A stretch of 7,260 nt of DNA from Thiotrichales bacterium (GTDB taxonomy: Bacteria; Pseudomonadota; Gammaproteobacteria; UWMA-0217): contig JANTGD010000179.1 in assembly GCA_024763135.1 (NCBI GenBank), positions 1-7,260 on the forward strand. The letters are read 5' to 3'. The translations under genes and the position numbers were made by a program. The notes under the pieces are model-generated. The model saw only the letters and a program-made list of their open reading frames with translations, did not search any database and had not been told where the DNA came from. This document shows positions 1-5,850 of the stretch, piece by piece; positions within the stretch are counted from its first letter, which is position 1; each line of letters starts with the position of its first letter.

Positions 1-202
1 GGTCACCTTATTGGTGATGAGAGGTTTTTCTGATTTGCCAGGTGCACCAAGAGCTTGCGTGGACTTTTGTGATCCAACTGAGGTTTTTAGGTTTAATTAA
101 CAGGACGCAAAAAAGACGCAGGTAACTACCAGAGTCGTCAGAAATAGGACGGGAGGATAGAGGGGACATGTAACACAGGAGCATTTTATGCTGATATCTA
201 GC

Positions 203-463
203 GGGCCATACGGAAAATAAGATGAGTCCCAGCCAGTCCACAAGCCGCGCTGGCAAGGCGCGTGAGTGCAGGACTGGCCGTAGCCAATTCAAGCGAGCGC
301 AACGCTGTTCAGCGCGGCTTGTGGACTGGCCCTTCGGGAGCAACGCAAATGGCCCAATACCGCGTTGCATTGCTTGGAAAGAACCGGACCATTCCCGGCG
401 CAGTGCGCCTTGTCTTGGACCAGTTGCGGGACTCTGGGCCTTAGCTGATTTTCCGCACGGCCC
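203..463. repeat. 261-bp element with 30-bp imperfect terminal inverted repeats
   Basis: Bases 203-232 are complementary, without gaps, to 434-463. I count 24 Watson-Crick pairs out of 30 plus one G-T pair; the strongest blocks are 203-207, 211-218 and 228-232. The interior is also folded: a perfect 21-bp inverted repeat (232-252 with 310-330) starts at the inner end of the left arm, and smaller stems include GCAACGC/GCGTTGC (340-346 with 362-368). The whole could form a long basal stem with two or more arms. No target-site duplication is visible at the edges and no transposase is encoded, so if this is a MITE-like element it is non-autonomous and old. A structured RNA on either strand is the main alternative. 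Confidence 0.55.
232..330. repeat. Perfect 21-bp inverted repeat with 57-bp loop
   Basis: Bases 232-252 (beginning GCCAGTCCAC) are the exact reverse complement of 310-330 (ending GTGGACTGGC). The 57-bp loop contains another GGACTGGC at 271-278, which could pair with 232-239 instead, so two alternative hairpins share the left arm. A perfect 21-bp match this close to its partner is not expected by chance. It resembles a REP/BIME-type or MITE-type palindrome. No Rho-independent T-tract follows either arm, so a terminator is unlikely. Confidence 0.8.
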
Positions 464-510
464 ACTCGTCGCAGTGGATTTGCCACCTGAGGCTGTCCAA
501 CGCCCTGTTG

Positions 511-668
511 CTGAGACACTCCATCGTAAAGCCTCCTTCAGCGGCTCTCTGAGCACTCAGACACAACGCGCACCGGCATAGCGGCACTTTTCGCCAAACC
601 GGCGAGCCGCACCTTGACCCGTAATGCCAGAGCCCTCTGTATGGGCGCTTTACGATGGCTTGACTCAG
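511..668. repeat. 158-bp hairpin-like element with 22-bp imperfect inverted termini
   Basis: Bases 511-532 pair with 647-668 at 19 of 22 positions, including a perfect 12-bp core (521-532 with 647-658, CCATCGTAAAGC). Complementarity continues weakly inward (CAGCGGCTCTCTG near 539-551 against the strand opposite 625-640). Near the centre is a compact hairpin: GCGGC (581-585) pairs with GCCGC (606-610) and TCGCC (591-595) with GGCGA (601-605), leaving a 5-nt bulge and an AAACC loop. The right terminus contains TGACTCAG, a motif repeated at 731-738. No target-site duplication was seen. It could be a second small palindromic element or a structured transcript. Confidence 0.6.
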
Positions 669-710
669 TACTCTTTTTTATTGCCGGGCTATCACCATTT
701 ACATTTTTCT

Positions 711-747
711 ATGACAGGGGTCATCTCATATGACTCAGTTGGGTCAT
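711..747. promoter_or_regulatory. Cluster of ATGAC/GTCAT half-sites upstream of the lipoprotein gene
   Basis: Four half-sites alternate in orientation within 37 bp: ATGAC (711-715), GTCAT (720-724), ATGAC (730-734) and GTCAT (743-747). They form overlapping inverted repeats with spacers of 4, 5 and 8 bp. A related TGACTCAG lies at 661-668. The cluster sits 56-92 bp before the lipoprotein start, where a repressor or activator would act. The regulator is unknown. Candidate core promoter elements nearby are weak: TATTTT at 763-768 or TATACA at 774-779, neither with a good -35. Confidence 0.45.
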
Positions 748-793
748 GCGCGCGCTTGCGGGTATTTTTACGCTATACAGGCAACGTTAAACA

Positions 794-799
794 AAGGAG
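794..799 (+). promoter_or_regulatory. Ribosome binding site of the lipoprotein gene
   Basis: AAGGAG is a strong Shine-Dalgarno sequence. It lies 3 nt before the ATG at 803 and 9 nt before a second in-frame ATG at 809. The longer spacing is nearer the usual optimum, so translation may really begin at 809. Both starts give a lipoprotein signal peptide. Confidence 0.75.
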
Positions 800-802
800 C
801 AC

Positions 803-3073
803 ATGAAAATGGAATTTATCAAACGCAGCAGTCTTTCCGCGGCCATTCTAATCGCTCTCACCGCCTGCGGCGGGAATGGTGGTGACCCTGCAACGACAGG
901 GGATGGGACAAAAAACAGCCAGTCGAGTAAAGTTCTCAAAGGTACCGCAGCCGCCGGTGCACCAATCATTGGTACTGTCACCGTGAAAGGCAGTCAGGGC
1001 AAAATCATCTCCCAGCTCATTGAGGCCAATGGGGATTATTCAATAGATGTCAGCGAATTGACGGCCCCCTACATGCTACGAGCAAGTGGCACTGTGGGCG
1101 GTCGTGGTTACACGCTACATTCCTTTGCGGAGGAAACCGATGTCGGCCAAACCGTCAATATCACACCATTTACAGATTTGATCGTCGCCAATGCCGCCGG
1201 ACAAATCGCGCGTGAATATTTTGAACAGGGCGATTTCTCCGCGCTAACACCGGAAAAAATCGACGCCGAAGAAACGGCATTGCAGAAGAAGCTTCAGCCT
1301 GTTTTGAGTGGGCTTGGTGTCGCCGAGACGATTGACCTCCTGCATACAGCCTTCAGCACCGATCATTCACAGCTTGATGCGGCACTCGATGTTGTTCGGG
1401 TTGAGGTCGATCCGGACAACAATATCGCCACGCTGACCAATGTCATCGACAATACGACCTTGCGGGACAGTATCAGCGACAATGCCCAGGACCAATCGGG
1501 TGAACTTCAGGTCGTTAGCGATTTGAACACCATTGAAGGTGACATGCAGGCCATTACCCAACGTTTTGCCGCGCTGACGCAAAAGTTCAGCGGGGGCTCA
1601 CCTTCCGTCGCAGATCTGGAAGCATTTTTCAGCACTGATTTTACGTCCGACGATCAGCAGCGCAGCCAGTTTCTCACTGATATTACGAGTGATCCTGACC
1701 TGCGCGGCTTGCGGTTTGAGAATCTCGCCATCCGTGATCTGGATCATAATGCGGGGACGGCCGTGGTTTCATTTCAAGTACGAACCAACGAGAGAGAACT
1801 CGGAACCATCCCTGGTTGGCAAGTTAAAAAACAGGGCGATACCTGGATAATGCGGGGTGATCAGAGAATTGCCGAAATTGCTACCAGCTTTCAATGCATC
1901 CATAGCGAAAACGATCCCGCAGGCATTGCGTATGGCTGCGACCTGAACATCGACATTCGAGACAGCAACCCAAACAACAATCAAGGCGCTGGCCAGATTC
2001 GTTCCGCCCGCATTACGCTCCTGCGTAATGGCGTGCCTGTCCCGGGCGCCATAATCTATGCTGGTGATGGCAACCACGGTTCAGACGGCGCAGCTCGGGC
2101 CGGGGAATTGGCCCTTTATGATTCGGACTACCGAGATGACGCAATTACGCTGGGTAGCGATGGGCTGGATCCCGCGCTTTTCCGTGACAATGATGTCGCA
2201 AAAATCGAGCTGTTTTCTTCAACGCTGAATGTGACGGCAGGTATTCCGGCGGTGACCAGCGACCCCGTCGCCACCTATGAAGTCACCATTCCCAAGGCCC
2301 CCATTCCCATGGCTCAAGTACAGCACCATGCCTACCCGGCGCTGTCACAGGAGACCAAAACCGCAGTACAAAACTTTTCCGGCGGCGACCTGAACATCAG
2401 CTGGACCTATCCCGCTAACGCTGGCTTACGCAATCAAGAAGCCGTCTATTTCGCCTGTGATGCCGAAAACGATTGTGTGAATAAAGAACAGTGGCGGCCT
2501 GCGGGCACGACAGCCACATTTGAAGGCATTGACCTGGCGGGTGCCGGTGTCGACAAGCTTCCCATCCTGCATGTTGTGCGTATCTATTCAGTTGATGCCT
2601 ATGGGCGTGAATTCTCTCACTACTACCACTACAACCAAGGTGGCACGGCTGATACCCATTCTGGCGAAACAGGAAACACCGGCGCATCCCCCGCGACGCC
2701 ATTGCCTGTCGATTTGACGAAGCTCGGTGGCGTGACGGTTTATGAGGTTTATTTCGACAATGAGGAAAGCCTCGGCTGTAGCGCGCCGAAGAGTGTCGGC
2801 AAAATCGAATTTTTAACCAATACCCAGGGCCAATACTTGGGACTATCAGGCGCAGATGCAGGCGTCTCCGGCGAATTCAACTTCACCGCTGACGCAACTC
2901 ACATCACCAATGAGAATGGCGAGGTCACCACCTTTACCAATGCTGAATCAGGTCAAGCGTATTTTATGACCGGTATGTGGGTGTCCGCTGACAAGACGGA
3001 ACAGGACCTGAACTACTATTTCACCACCGAACAGGCGGCCAGCAGCTTTGTCCTGCCAGGCTGCAGTCAGTAG
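803..3073 (+). CDS. Large mosaic outer-membrane-type lipoprotein with N-terminal carboxypeptidase-regulatory-like domain
   Basis: The 756-aa product begins with a basic n-region, a hydrophobic stretch and the lipobox Leu-Thr-Ala-Cys, with Cys22 as the predicted lipidated residue; Gly at +2 argues against inner-membrane retention. Residues 41-60 are a low-complexity linker running into a beta-rich domain at about 44-130 (motifs KGTAAAGAPI, NGDYSIDV, NITPFTDLIVANA), which resembles the carboxypeptidase-regulatory-like domain of many gammaproteobacterial lipoproteins. A helical part (about 145-260) follows, then about 248-360, which may be NTF2/SnoaL-like; this is tentative. Beyond 365 the protein looks beta-rich, possibly Ig/FnIII-like. 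Cysteines after Cys22 come in three close or flanking pairs (365/379, 552/558, 659/754), consistent with disulfides outside the cytoplasm. Function and ligand are unknown. It is apparently monocistronic, and the start could be 809. Confidence 0.9.
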   Translation: MKMEFIKRSSLSAAILIALTACGGNGGDPATTGDGTKNSQSSKVLKGTAAAGAPIIGTVTVKGSQGKIISQLIEANGDYSIDVSELTAPYMLRASGTVGGRGYTLHSFAEETDVGQTVNITPFTDLIVANAAGQIAREYFEQGDFSALTPEKIDAEETALQKKLQPVLSGLGVAETIDLLHTAFSTDHSQLDAALDVVRVEVDPDNNIATLTNVIDNTTLRDSISDNAQDQSGELQVVSDLNTIEGDMQAITQRFAALTQKFSGGSPSVADLEAFFSTDFTSDDQQRSQFLTDITSDPDLRGLRFENLAIRDLDHNAGTAVVSFQVRTNERELGTIPGWQVKKQGDTWIMRGDQRIAEIATSFQCIHSENDPAGIAYGCDLNIDIRDSNPNNNQGAGQIRSARITLLRNGVPVPGAIIYAGDGNHGSDGAARAGELALYDSDYRDDAITLGSDGLDPALFRDNDVAKIELFSSTLNVTAGIPAVTSDPVATYEVTIPKAPIPMAQVQHHAYPALSQETKTAVQNFSGGDLNISWTYPANAGLRNQEAVYFACDAENDCVNKEQWRPAGTTATFEGIDLAGAGVDKLPILHVVRIYSVDAYGREFSHYYHYNQGGTADTHSGETGNTGASPATPLPVDLTKLGGVTVYEVYFDNEESLGCSAPKSVGKIEFLTNTQGQYLGLSGADAGVSGEFNFTADATHITNENGEVTTFTNAESGQAYFMTGMWVSADKTEQDLNYYFTTEQAASSFVLPGCSQ

Positions 3074-3088
3074 CTTACTCCTCTCACC

Positions 3089-3125
3089 TAAACGCAAAGC
3101 CACGCTGCCAGTGGCTTTGCGTTTA
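3089..3125. terminator. Bidirectional terminator between convergent genes
   Basis: TAAACGCAAAGCCAC (3089-3103) pairs perfectly with 3111-3125 around a 7-nt GCTGCCA loop, giving a 15-bp stem that starts A-rich and ends T-rich on both strands. It begins 15 bp after the lipoprotein stop and overlaps the hydrolase stop codon (3123-3125, TAA on the minus strand). It therefore probably ends both transcripts. The T-tract is short, so efficiency is uncertain. Confidence 0.8.
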
Positions 3126-3917
3126 CTCCGGTGGCAACAAAATCTGCTCGAGCAACTGATTAAAACCTTTCGCATCTTCGAATTGCAGATAGTGCCCTGC
3201 TCCAGCGATCGGGTACTCGGTCACGAAAGGCGCATAGCGGGCACGCGCATCCGGATTGACCAGCGCGCCATTGATGCAGTCAACCGGTACGCGTAACGCT
3301 TCAAATGTTGGTAAGGGATCCCAGCGCAACAGCGATTCGAGTGCTGGCAACCCCACCTCGGGAGAGAGCGAGGTCATCACCTGAGCAGCGCGCTCAATGA
3401 CCGCCGGATCGGTGTCGGGCGTACAGCCCTGCTCAATCAGGTTCAAAACCGCGCCAGAAAAATCCTCCCGAAAGCTCGCCAGAAACCCTTCGACAAGCAC
3501 CTCATCGAGTCGCCCCCAGTCCATCACAAACGCATCAACCATGACCACCCGAGTCACTCTTTGAGGCATCCTTCGCGCGGCTTCCAGAATCACCGCACCC
3601 CCCATGGAGTGACCGATCAATACGCACTGCAGCAGATCGAGCGACTCGATCACTGCCCCGGTATCCCGGGCAAAGCCACCAAGGTGATGGCCCGCCGGAT
3701 TAAGCCCTGATCGCCCATGCCCGGAAATATCCAATGTAACCACGCGATGGGTTTCCGCAAAATGTGCCAGTTGTGGCCACCAGAATGCCCCTTGCCCAGC
3801 CCAACCATGGACAAATACCAATGCGCGATCACCGCTACCGGCAACCTCCACGGCAATAGGAGTACCTTCGGTCGTTAGGATTTGCAAGGACTGTGTCGTA
3901 ATCCCGTGCTGTTTCAT
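3123..3917 (-). CDS. Alpha/beta-fold hydrolase
   Basis: This 264-aa protein has the usual length and motif order of a single-domain alpha/beta hydrolase. HGWAG at 37-41 is the oxyanion-hole HG motif, DISGHGRSG (63-71) the conserved strand-4 turn, and GHSMGG (102-107) the nucleophile elbow with Ser104. AGAGHYLQFED (238-248) carries the likely catalytic His242. The acid is less clear: the strand-7 motif reads INGALVNPD, with Ala218 where related hydrolases often have Asp, so Asp223, Asp213 or Asp128 would have to serve. No signal peptide is seen, so it is probably cytoplasmic. The substrate cannot be inferred (ester, lactone or C-C bond). The start has only a weak upstream GAGACAGG. It is divergent from the LuxR-type gene and convergent with the lipoprotein gene. 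Confidence 0.93.
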   Translation of the reverse strand: MKQHGITTQSLQILTTEGTPIAVEVAGSGDRALVFVHGWAGQGAFWWPQLAHFAETHRVVTLDISGHGRSGLNPAGHHLGGFARDTGAVIESLDLLQCVLIGHSMGGAVILEAARRMPQRVTRVVMVDAFVMDWGRLDEVLVEGFLASFREDFSGAVLNLIEQGCTPDTDPAVIERAAQVMTSLSPEVGLPALESLLRWDPLPTFEALRVPVDCINGALVNPDARARYAPFVTEYPIAGAGHYLQFEDAKGFNQLLEQILLPPE

Positions 3918-4023
3918 GAACCTGTCTCATTGTAACGATCCCGCGAGTTGCCAAAACATGAAGTCACTGCTCAGATTGCCCCCGAAATACTTTAGATCAA
4001 GGCGAACAATGTGAGTTTACAAG

Positions 4024-4049
4024 TGTCAATGAGCATTTTTTTATTGACA
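4024..4049. promoter_or_regulatory. Inverted repeat in the hydrolase/LuxR divergent promoter region
   Basis: TGTCAAT (4024-4030) and ATTGACA (4043-4049) are perfect inverted 7-mers separated by 12 AT-rich bases. Each arm holds a consensus -35 hexamer (TTGACA) pointing outward, one for each divergent gene. Neither has a good -10 at 17 bp (TGTCAG on plus, TTCGCC on minus). The repeat may therefore be an operator, for instance for the adjacent LuxR-type protein, rather than a pair of promoters. Confidence 0.4.
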
Positions 4050-4107
4050 AATGCAGAGCTGGCGCATGTCAGAGTCGTTACGTTTCATTTTCGTTAACAA
4101 TACGTAA

Positions 4108-4116
4108 TGATAAGAT
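4108..4116 (+). promoter_or_regulatory. Possible extended -10 promoter of the LuxR-type gene
   Basis: TGATAAGAT has the TG-N arrangement of an extended -10 followed by TAAGAT (4 of 6 to TATAAT). No clear -35 lies 16-18 bp upstream, which extended -10 promoters can tolerate. It would give a leader of about 50 nt before the ATG at 4177. Confidence 0.35.
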
Positions 4117-4165
4117 GATTCCTCCACAATCAACAGGGTCATACCCAGACTCACCAGCATTCGTC

Positions 4166-4172
4166 AGGGAGG
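4166..4172 (+). promoter_or_regulatory. Ribosome binding site of the LuxR-type gene
   Basis: AGGGAGG lies 4 nt before the ATG at 4177. It is the strongest Shine-Dalgarno site near this start and supports the start chosen. Confidence 0.7.
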
Positions 4173-4176
4173 GCGC

Positions 4177-5340
4177 ATGAGTGAGGAAAAGGTGCTCAAG
4201 CAAGCACGCGTCAAGCAATCCGCAATCATTCAGAACATCTACCGGTCGGCATCGAATCCGGATCATTGGCAGCATTTTCTAGACGAAATTGTCGACGTAT
4301 TCGATGGCCGTTCCGCGCGCTTGCTCTGGCTGGACCGGTCAGCCAGCCGGGTGCAGAACAGCTTCATGGTCAACACCGATCCCGCTTACCAACGGCAATA
4401 CAATGACTATTACGTTAATCTCTGCCCCTGGCGACCGGAAATTCGCTCCAAGCCTCCTGGCCAGCTGTATTCCTCCTACTATGACTTCAGCCAATCCCAG
4501 GAGGACTTCCACCGCAGCGAGTTCTATCATGACTGGGCCCGGCCCCAGGCCATTGAACACGGCATTGGGGGAACCATCTACCAGACCCAAACCACCACCA
4601 TACAGCTGCTATTGCAAAGAACTGCCGAGCCCGGTCATTTCACGTTTGCAGAAAAATCCTATCTGAATGACCTTGTACCGCATCTGCGCCAAGCCTTTAA
4701 ACTGCAACAGCAGGTCGAGCAACTGGAAGCGCAGCAACAGGTCCTCTCTAAGGTATCTGGAAGCGCTCCCCTGCCCTTCATTTTAATCGCGCACTCAGGG
4801 AAAACCGCCTATCTTAGCCCCTCCGCCGAATCGCTCCTCCAGCAAAGCAATTGTCAGCTGCGCGTGGTGCAGGACAAAATCTGCCTGCGTCCACCCAGGC
4901 TTGCGCAACGGCTGGAAAATTTGATGTCGCGCACCCTGCAAGCCGCTTGCGGCCGCTGGGACAACGCTGGCGGTATACTGAGCCTGCCGCGACATGGCGA
5001 GCGGCAGCTCGACTTACATGCGATGCCGATCAAATGGGAAGGCCCCCTAACCGCACTGAGCCCTACGCGCTGCTACGCAGTGATCTACCTGCATGATCGA
5101 CTCGCCAAACCGCATCTCGACCAAAAACGGCTCGCAACCTTGTACGCGTTGACCCCAGCGGAAATCCGCCTCGCATGCTGGCTGGCACAGGGGCGATCGC
5201 TCACAGAAATCGCGCAGCAACAAAAATGCAGCATCCATACGCTGCGTAACCAGGCCAAGTCCATCTACGCCAAAACCGGCGTTTCAGGGCAGACGGCCCT
5301 GCTGCGACTGCTGTTGACCGGACCGGCATTTACGCGCTGA
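4177..5340 (+). CDS. LuxR-family HTH transcriptional regulator without a recognisable autoinducer domain
   Basis: The 387-aa protein ends in a LuxR-type helix-turn-helix at about residues 321-382. LTPAEIRLACWLAQG (325-339) matches the start of the domain, SLTEIAQQQKCSIHTLRNQ (341-359) the turn and recognition helix, and IYAKTGVSGQTALLRLL (363-379) the dimerisation helix. The N-terminal 170 residues may form a GAF/PAS-like sensory region, followed by a Gln-rich coiled-coil-like linker (about 171-192) and a second possible PAS-like region (about 199-305). This arrangement is common in environmental gammaproteobacteria and actinobacteria. I see neither the acyl-homoserine-lactone-binding signature nor a phosphoacceptor receiver domain, so the signal is unknown. 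Its divergent position makes the hydrolase gene its likeliest target. No convincing terminator follows; the best candidate, GAGC-TTGTGG-GCTC near 5464-5477 with T-rich sequence after it, is weak. Confidence 0.93.
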   Translation: MSEEKVLKQARVKQSAIIQNIYRSASNPDHWQHFLDEIVDVFDGRSARLLWLDRSASRVQNSFMVNTDPAYQRQYNDYYVNLCPWRPEIRSKPPGQLYSSYYDFSQSQEDFHRSEFYHDWARPQAIEHGIGGTIYQTQTTTIQLLLQRTAEPGHFTFAEKSYLNDLVPHLRQAFKLQQQVEQLEAQQQVLSKVSGSAPLPFILIAHSGKTAYLSPSAESLLQQSNCQLRVVQDKICLRPPRLAQRLENLMSRTLQAACGRWDNAGGILSLPRHGERQLDLHAMPIKWEGPLTALSPTRCYAVIYLHDRLAKPHLDQKRLATLYALTPAEIRLACWLAQGRSLTEIAQQQKCSIHTLRNQAKSIYAKTGVSGQTALLRLLLTGPAFTR

Positions 5341-5689
5341 CAACGACTTCCCGAAGACACTCCCTAGTACAATGGGTCTGTGGGCGCTCATTCAGCAGGT
5401 GTACCGGCACATCACGATGGACAGATGCCCAGAGAGCCACCTGCGGGGATGGGGATCCTTCGGAGCTTGTGGGCTCGCCAAATTTTTAGCCATACGCAAG
5501 GCGTTGCCGCAAACCAACCCGTCAAGGTCCTCCGCGTTACCGGTTTGCAACCGCGCAAGGTCTCTTCTATCCTTCCGCCATACTCAAGGCAATCTCACGC
5601 TGATCCTTCATGAGTGACAGCGCGGGCGCGCTTAGCACGGCATGTCATTAACAATCAATCGGTTAGGACAGCAGGTATCGTCCTTCTCA

Positions 5690-5739
5690 GCGTTGCCTGC
5701 CGCAGGCAATGGTCGCTCCCTTGGCAAGACAGGTAACGC
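5690..5739. repeat. Two mutually exclusive hairpins sharing one arm
   Basis: GCGTTGCCTG (5690-5699) can pair with CAGGTAACGC (5730-5739): nine Watson-Crick pairs and one G-T. The same left arm, TTGCCTG (5693-5699), also pairs perfectly with CAGGCAA (5703-5709) around a 3-nt loop. The two folds exclude each other, as in attenuators. No T-tract follows either, so this is not a standard intrinsic terminator. Confidence 0.45.
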
Positions 5740-5797
5740 CGAGGGGGGAGATGCCTGAGGCTCTGAATACGGGCTATTATGGTGTCGGGTTAATCGC

Positions 5798-5828
5798 TGA
5801 GTCATTACCTGAAAAATAGATGTATAAC
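5798..5828 (+). promoter_or_regulatory. Possible promoter of the J-domain gene with overlapping TGAGTCA
   Basis: TATAAC (5823-5828) matches the -10 consensus at 5 of 6 bases. The -35 region, 17-18 bp upstream, is occupied by TGAGTCAT (5798-5805), a poor -35 hexamer. Transcription would start near 5835, leaving a very short leader. The poor -35 together with the motif suggests a regulated promoter. Confidence 0.35.
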
Positions 5829-5850
5829 CCTCACGCAGGCACTTCCATTC

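Larger units (their letters stand above)
1..802. other. Gene-poor upstream region rich in inverted repeats
   Basis: No open frame here looks like a protein gene. The longest (minus strand, 8-556) runs through both palindromic elements, has low-complexity composition and matches no family I recognise. The first 200 bases are AT-richer and hold only small repeats: TCACC-N5-GGTGA at 3-17, the 9-mer GAGGTTTTT at 21-29 and 80-88, and a short hairpin GCAT-TTT-ATGC at 181-191. From 203 to 668 the region is dominated by two inverted-repeat elements, listed separately. From 661 to 747 come TGACTCA and ATGAC/GTCAT motifs leading into the lipoprotein gene. No tRNA-like or integron attC-like consensus was seen. 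The region may be the scar of one or more small mobile elements, or it may encode structured RNA. Confidence 0.6.
5341..5850. other. 510-bp gap without a convincing gene
   Basis: Two overlapping plus-strand frames (5372-5617 and 5380-5613) are open for about 80 codons, but neither has a ribosome binding site or recognisable motifs, so I do not call them genes. Local structure includes GCAGGTG/CACCTGC (5395-5401 with 5438-5444), which crosses a weaker pairing of GTCTGTGGGC with GCCCAGAGAG in a pseudoknot-like order. Also present are GCAAACC/GGTTTGC (5509-5515 with 5542-5548), AGCGC/GCGCT near 5619-5632, and the alternative hairpins at 5690-5739. A small RNA or a long leader of the J-domain gene is possible. 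No tRNA was seen. Confidence 0.5.

Noticed and set aside
8..556. 182-codon minus-strand open frame
   Set aside because: It spans the palindromic elements, has biased low-complexity composition, lacks a ribosome binding site and resembles no known protein.
222..581. 119-codon plus-strand open frame
   Set aside because: It reads through the arms of inverted repeats and has no recognisable motif or good ribosome binding site.
203..668. Integron attC sites
   Set aside because: The inverted repeats lack the GTTRRRY core and its complementary partner, and no integrase is present.
5372..5617. Two overlapping small plus-strand frames after the LuxR-type gene
   Set aside because: No Shine-Dalgarno sequence, no motifs, and the frames compete with each other.
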